Source: Suillus spraguei (Eukaryota; Basidiomycota; Agaricomycetes; Boletales; Suillaceae). Taken from it: DNA of 43,344 nucleotides. The stretch spans positions 1 to 43,344 of the forward strand of contig JABCPU010000520.1 in NCBI GenBank assembly GCA_016800925.1, given 5' to 3'. Position numbers and translations under genes: made by a program. The notes beneath the pieces were generated by a model. That model made no database searches. It was given only the letters and a program-made list of their open reading frames with translations, and was not told the origin of the DNA. Each line of letters starts with the position of its first letter. The first letter of the stretch is position 1. Shown here piece after piece: positions 41,098 through 43,344 of this stretch.

Positions 41098-43344
41098 CAC
41101 CTAGCAGTCATGTCCATGCATGATTCCCGTATCATGCAGGACACCGGACAGAAAAAGCCCTGACTTTTCCATAAAATGTCCATGATCGAGTAAGTTTTAC
41201 CGCTGTTGTTGATAACCCATCCTTTTTGCCCCACAGCGAGAGAGGAATGAGTACCCTGACAATCAGGGATGCACATATGAATGGTTGGGTCGAGGCCCAA
41301 GTACTGCGGGTCGGCTAATGTGGTTGTGGCTACTGTCTCGGTAACACATATGGGAAATTTATTGAATTGGGTCGGAAGGTATATGATGAGCCTGAGCGGT
41401 CAAAATAATGGATGCGAAGGCCGTCTACACAAATAGAAGTAAGCAAGAATGAAATGATGCCAGGGTTGTTCTTGCATGATGAGGTACGCTTTGGTGGCAG
41501 ATCCCCATACACTGCTAAGTCATGCATTACAGTGAGGTTGCTAGAAGTGTGTTCCACAAAGCAAGATGTCAGCCAAGTTTTTTTCCAGACATTTGTTCTT
41601 GTAATAGAACAGGGCTACATCTGGCTTCTGCGTGTTGTATGGGTCTTGTATGGGAGAGTTGGCAAAACTCTGCAGACCAGTACTGCTCAATAGGTGAAAT
41701 CTCAAAGGGAAGTTTTGATGGGTATCTGCTTTGATTGTGCAGGGCCCACTGAATGGCATGGAATAGGTACTGTAAGTCCCTCTCTGTCGAACGCTTCTTT
41801 CATTTCCTCTTTGATCCTGTATTTCCACTGCCCTTGTATTTGTCATCACTCCAGGTGCCATTGGTCCCTTGGGAAAAGATTGTTGAACCATGAGAATTAA
41901 ACCCTCAACTTCTTCATCCGAGTCAATCAAGTCAGTGGCATCTGTATCAATGCTCTCTGAGTCCCTTCATTTCTTTTTTCCTCCAGTTGAAATTCCACTT
42001 TTTTGGATATATACTGATGAACCATCCTTTTTATGGTACTTGATCTTGTTGATGTGTTGTAACTGAAGTGAGAATGTTCAGATGAGCACAATGAAAGATG
42101 GAAGTGGTGAATTTCATCTTCTTGAGATCAGACTCGTCAATAACTTTGTCATCAAGCTGACTTCAGAAGACCTTTGACAGTACTAATGGGTGTCCACCTA
42201 TAGGTGAAAAACCCACAGAGCTAAGTGAAGCCCCACAAAGGTAAAGGTTGAATGATGTGGCATCGTCAGGAAGTTTGAACGACGAGGTGGTCGTCATTGG
42301 CAGTTTTCAAGATGACTCTGAACTAGACAGTGTGCTGCACAGTGGTGTCTGGTAGGAGCTAGTATGCGGTGGTGGTGTGTCTCAGTAGTGCCTGTGCAAT
42401 TTTGCACTGCTTATGGGTGTTTCAGGCTGTCAGCCCTGTTGGAGCATGCTGAAGATCCGATTCCATCAACTCTACATGCAATCATGCAATTTAAATGTGA
42501 AACACTCGACAAAAGTAAAAGGTATATCTATTCTTGTGAGAGGGCATCATATATCTGCTTGTCAAAGTACTTATTCAAGAAAAAGGACGAATGATAATGA
42601 GTAGAATTTGCCTTCATCAACTGCACATCTGCCACAGGACCAAGTTGAGGAATGATGTGGATAAATGCACGAAGTTGGCTAAGGGGCACTATATCACCTA
42701 CTGGGGCACCATTGGCATGTTTAGCACGTTTCAATATGTGCATCTCAGTGACCGGGTCAATCGCACCATTTTGAAACTATGTACATAAACAAAATATTGA
42801 TCATGCCATGTAATGCATGAACATCGCTGGGAACTGGGCGCATTATGAGCTGCAATTCACAAACTCGGTGCCCTTCAAAATTGGGGTCACAAAAAGCAAG
42901 ATTAATATCAACACAAACAAACTCACCCGTCAACTCCAACTTGGGCCAATTATAGGCTCGATCAAACATTGATGAGGACAAGTGTCCCATCGGCCTTTTG
43001 GCCACCCACTGACAGGAGATGGGGGGAGGCATGCACAGTTTGTGTGGGCAGAACAACACTGCATCATGGAAAGAAACTTGCTGCAAATGAATGACATGCC
43101 ATACTTGAATACGTTCAAAAGGAAGAATTGAGGGACGGTTGAATTAGCAATCTTCTTGAACCCCCAATCCATGACCTGCTTCTCCATTCTCGCATCACAT
43201 TGCAAGAAGTCGGAAAGAACCTGGCATACATCTGGTATGTTAAAATCATCAGCAACCTCATCAATTTTCAGCCCAGTAGAGTAGGGAAAAAATCAAGAAT
43301 GGATAGCGGTGGAGGCAGCAATGAATGTCCGGGGAGGGTGAGTA
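41098..43344 (-). pseudogene. N-terminal part of a FunK1-type fungal protein kinase gene, truncated
   Basis: FunK1 kinases are a large basidiomycete family with a long regulatory N-terminus. Blocks read in order on the minus strand: EVADDFNIPDVCQVLSDFLQ (about 43260-43200), GEFVCVDINLAFC (about 42910), FLNKYFDKQIYDALSQE (about 42560), HDLAVYGDLPPKRTSSCKNN (about 41510), FLLTSICVDGLRIHYFDRSG (about 41440), then GKTYSIMDILWKSQGFFCPV (about 41190). The last precedes the ATP-binding lobe in relatives. The blocks lie in different frames, which could reflect introns or decay. After 41098 the expected catalytic lobe is not recognisable, so the gene is truncated there. The 5' end is off the window. 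Confidence in family moderate; no kinase activity expected. Confidence 0.65.

Overview
The window looks like nuclear DNA of a mushroom-forming basidiomycete (Agaricomycetes). Genes are cut by many introns of about 45-60 bases with GT...AG ends. The families seen include an N-terminal part of a fungal FunK1 kinase, a basidiomycete-type Harbinger transposon, a chromodomain Ty3 element and a Tad/L1-like LINE. No species is assigned, and no rRNA, tRNA or CRISPR was seen.

Left half, 1-21 kb, is gene-bearing but heavily rearranged. In order: a decayed A1 aspartic peptidase (29-1468, minus); a secreted protein with two CBM5/12-like chitin-binding modules on a Thr/Pro-rich stalk (2038-3086, minus); a complete nine-exon gene resembling the Polycomb subunit SUZ12 (4097-7026, plus); an intact sphingolipid delta-4 desaturase (8595-9959, minus); an 813-bp foldback (10965-11777); two unrecognised small ORFs; a second decayed A1 peptidase (14308-15727, minus); a ten-exon MFS transporter with a single frameshift (16797-18893, plus); and a broken second desaturase (19086-20436, plus). 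The desaturases lie in a 2-kb inverted duplication (8057-10096 and 19005-21003) whose 8.9-kb spacer holds the foldback, one peptidase pseudogene and the transporter. The peptidases are a dispersed direct duplication.

Right half, 21-43 kb, is mostly mobile DNA. A nearly complete Harbinger element (21103-25004) has convergent transposase and SANT/Myb-like genes. A region of nested LINE pieces follows (25.8-31.15 kb), with a 2.1-kb inverted repeat and a LINE ORF1 broken by a 13-bp triplication. A complete but many-times frameshifted Ty3/chromovirus (31214-38475) carries an extra coding region between its chromodomain and 3' LTR. Then come an LTR fragment, several minisatellites, and the N-terminal part of a FunK1-type kinase gene running off the right edge.

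Host genes that look usable are the chitin-binding protein, the SUZ12-like gene and the left desaturase. The transporter would be usable if its single frameshift is a base-calling error. I see no operon-like functional link among the host genes. The dominant theme is repeated inverted duplication at scales of 0.17, 0.8, 2.1 and 13 kb. All assignments come from reading motifs and splice frames by eye; no search or alignment was run.
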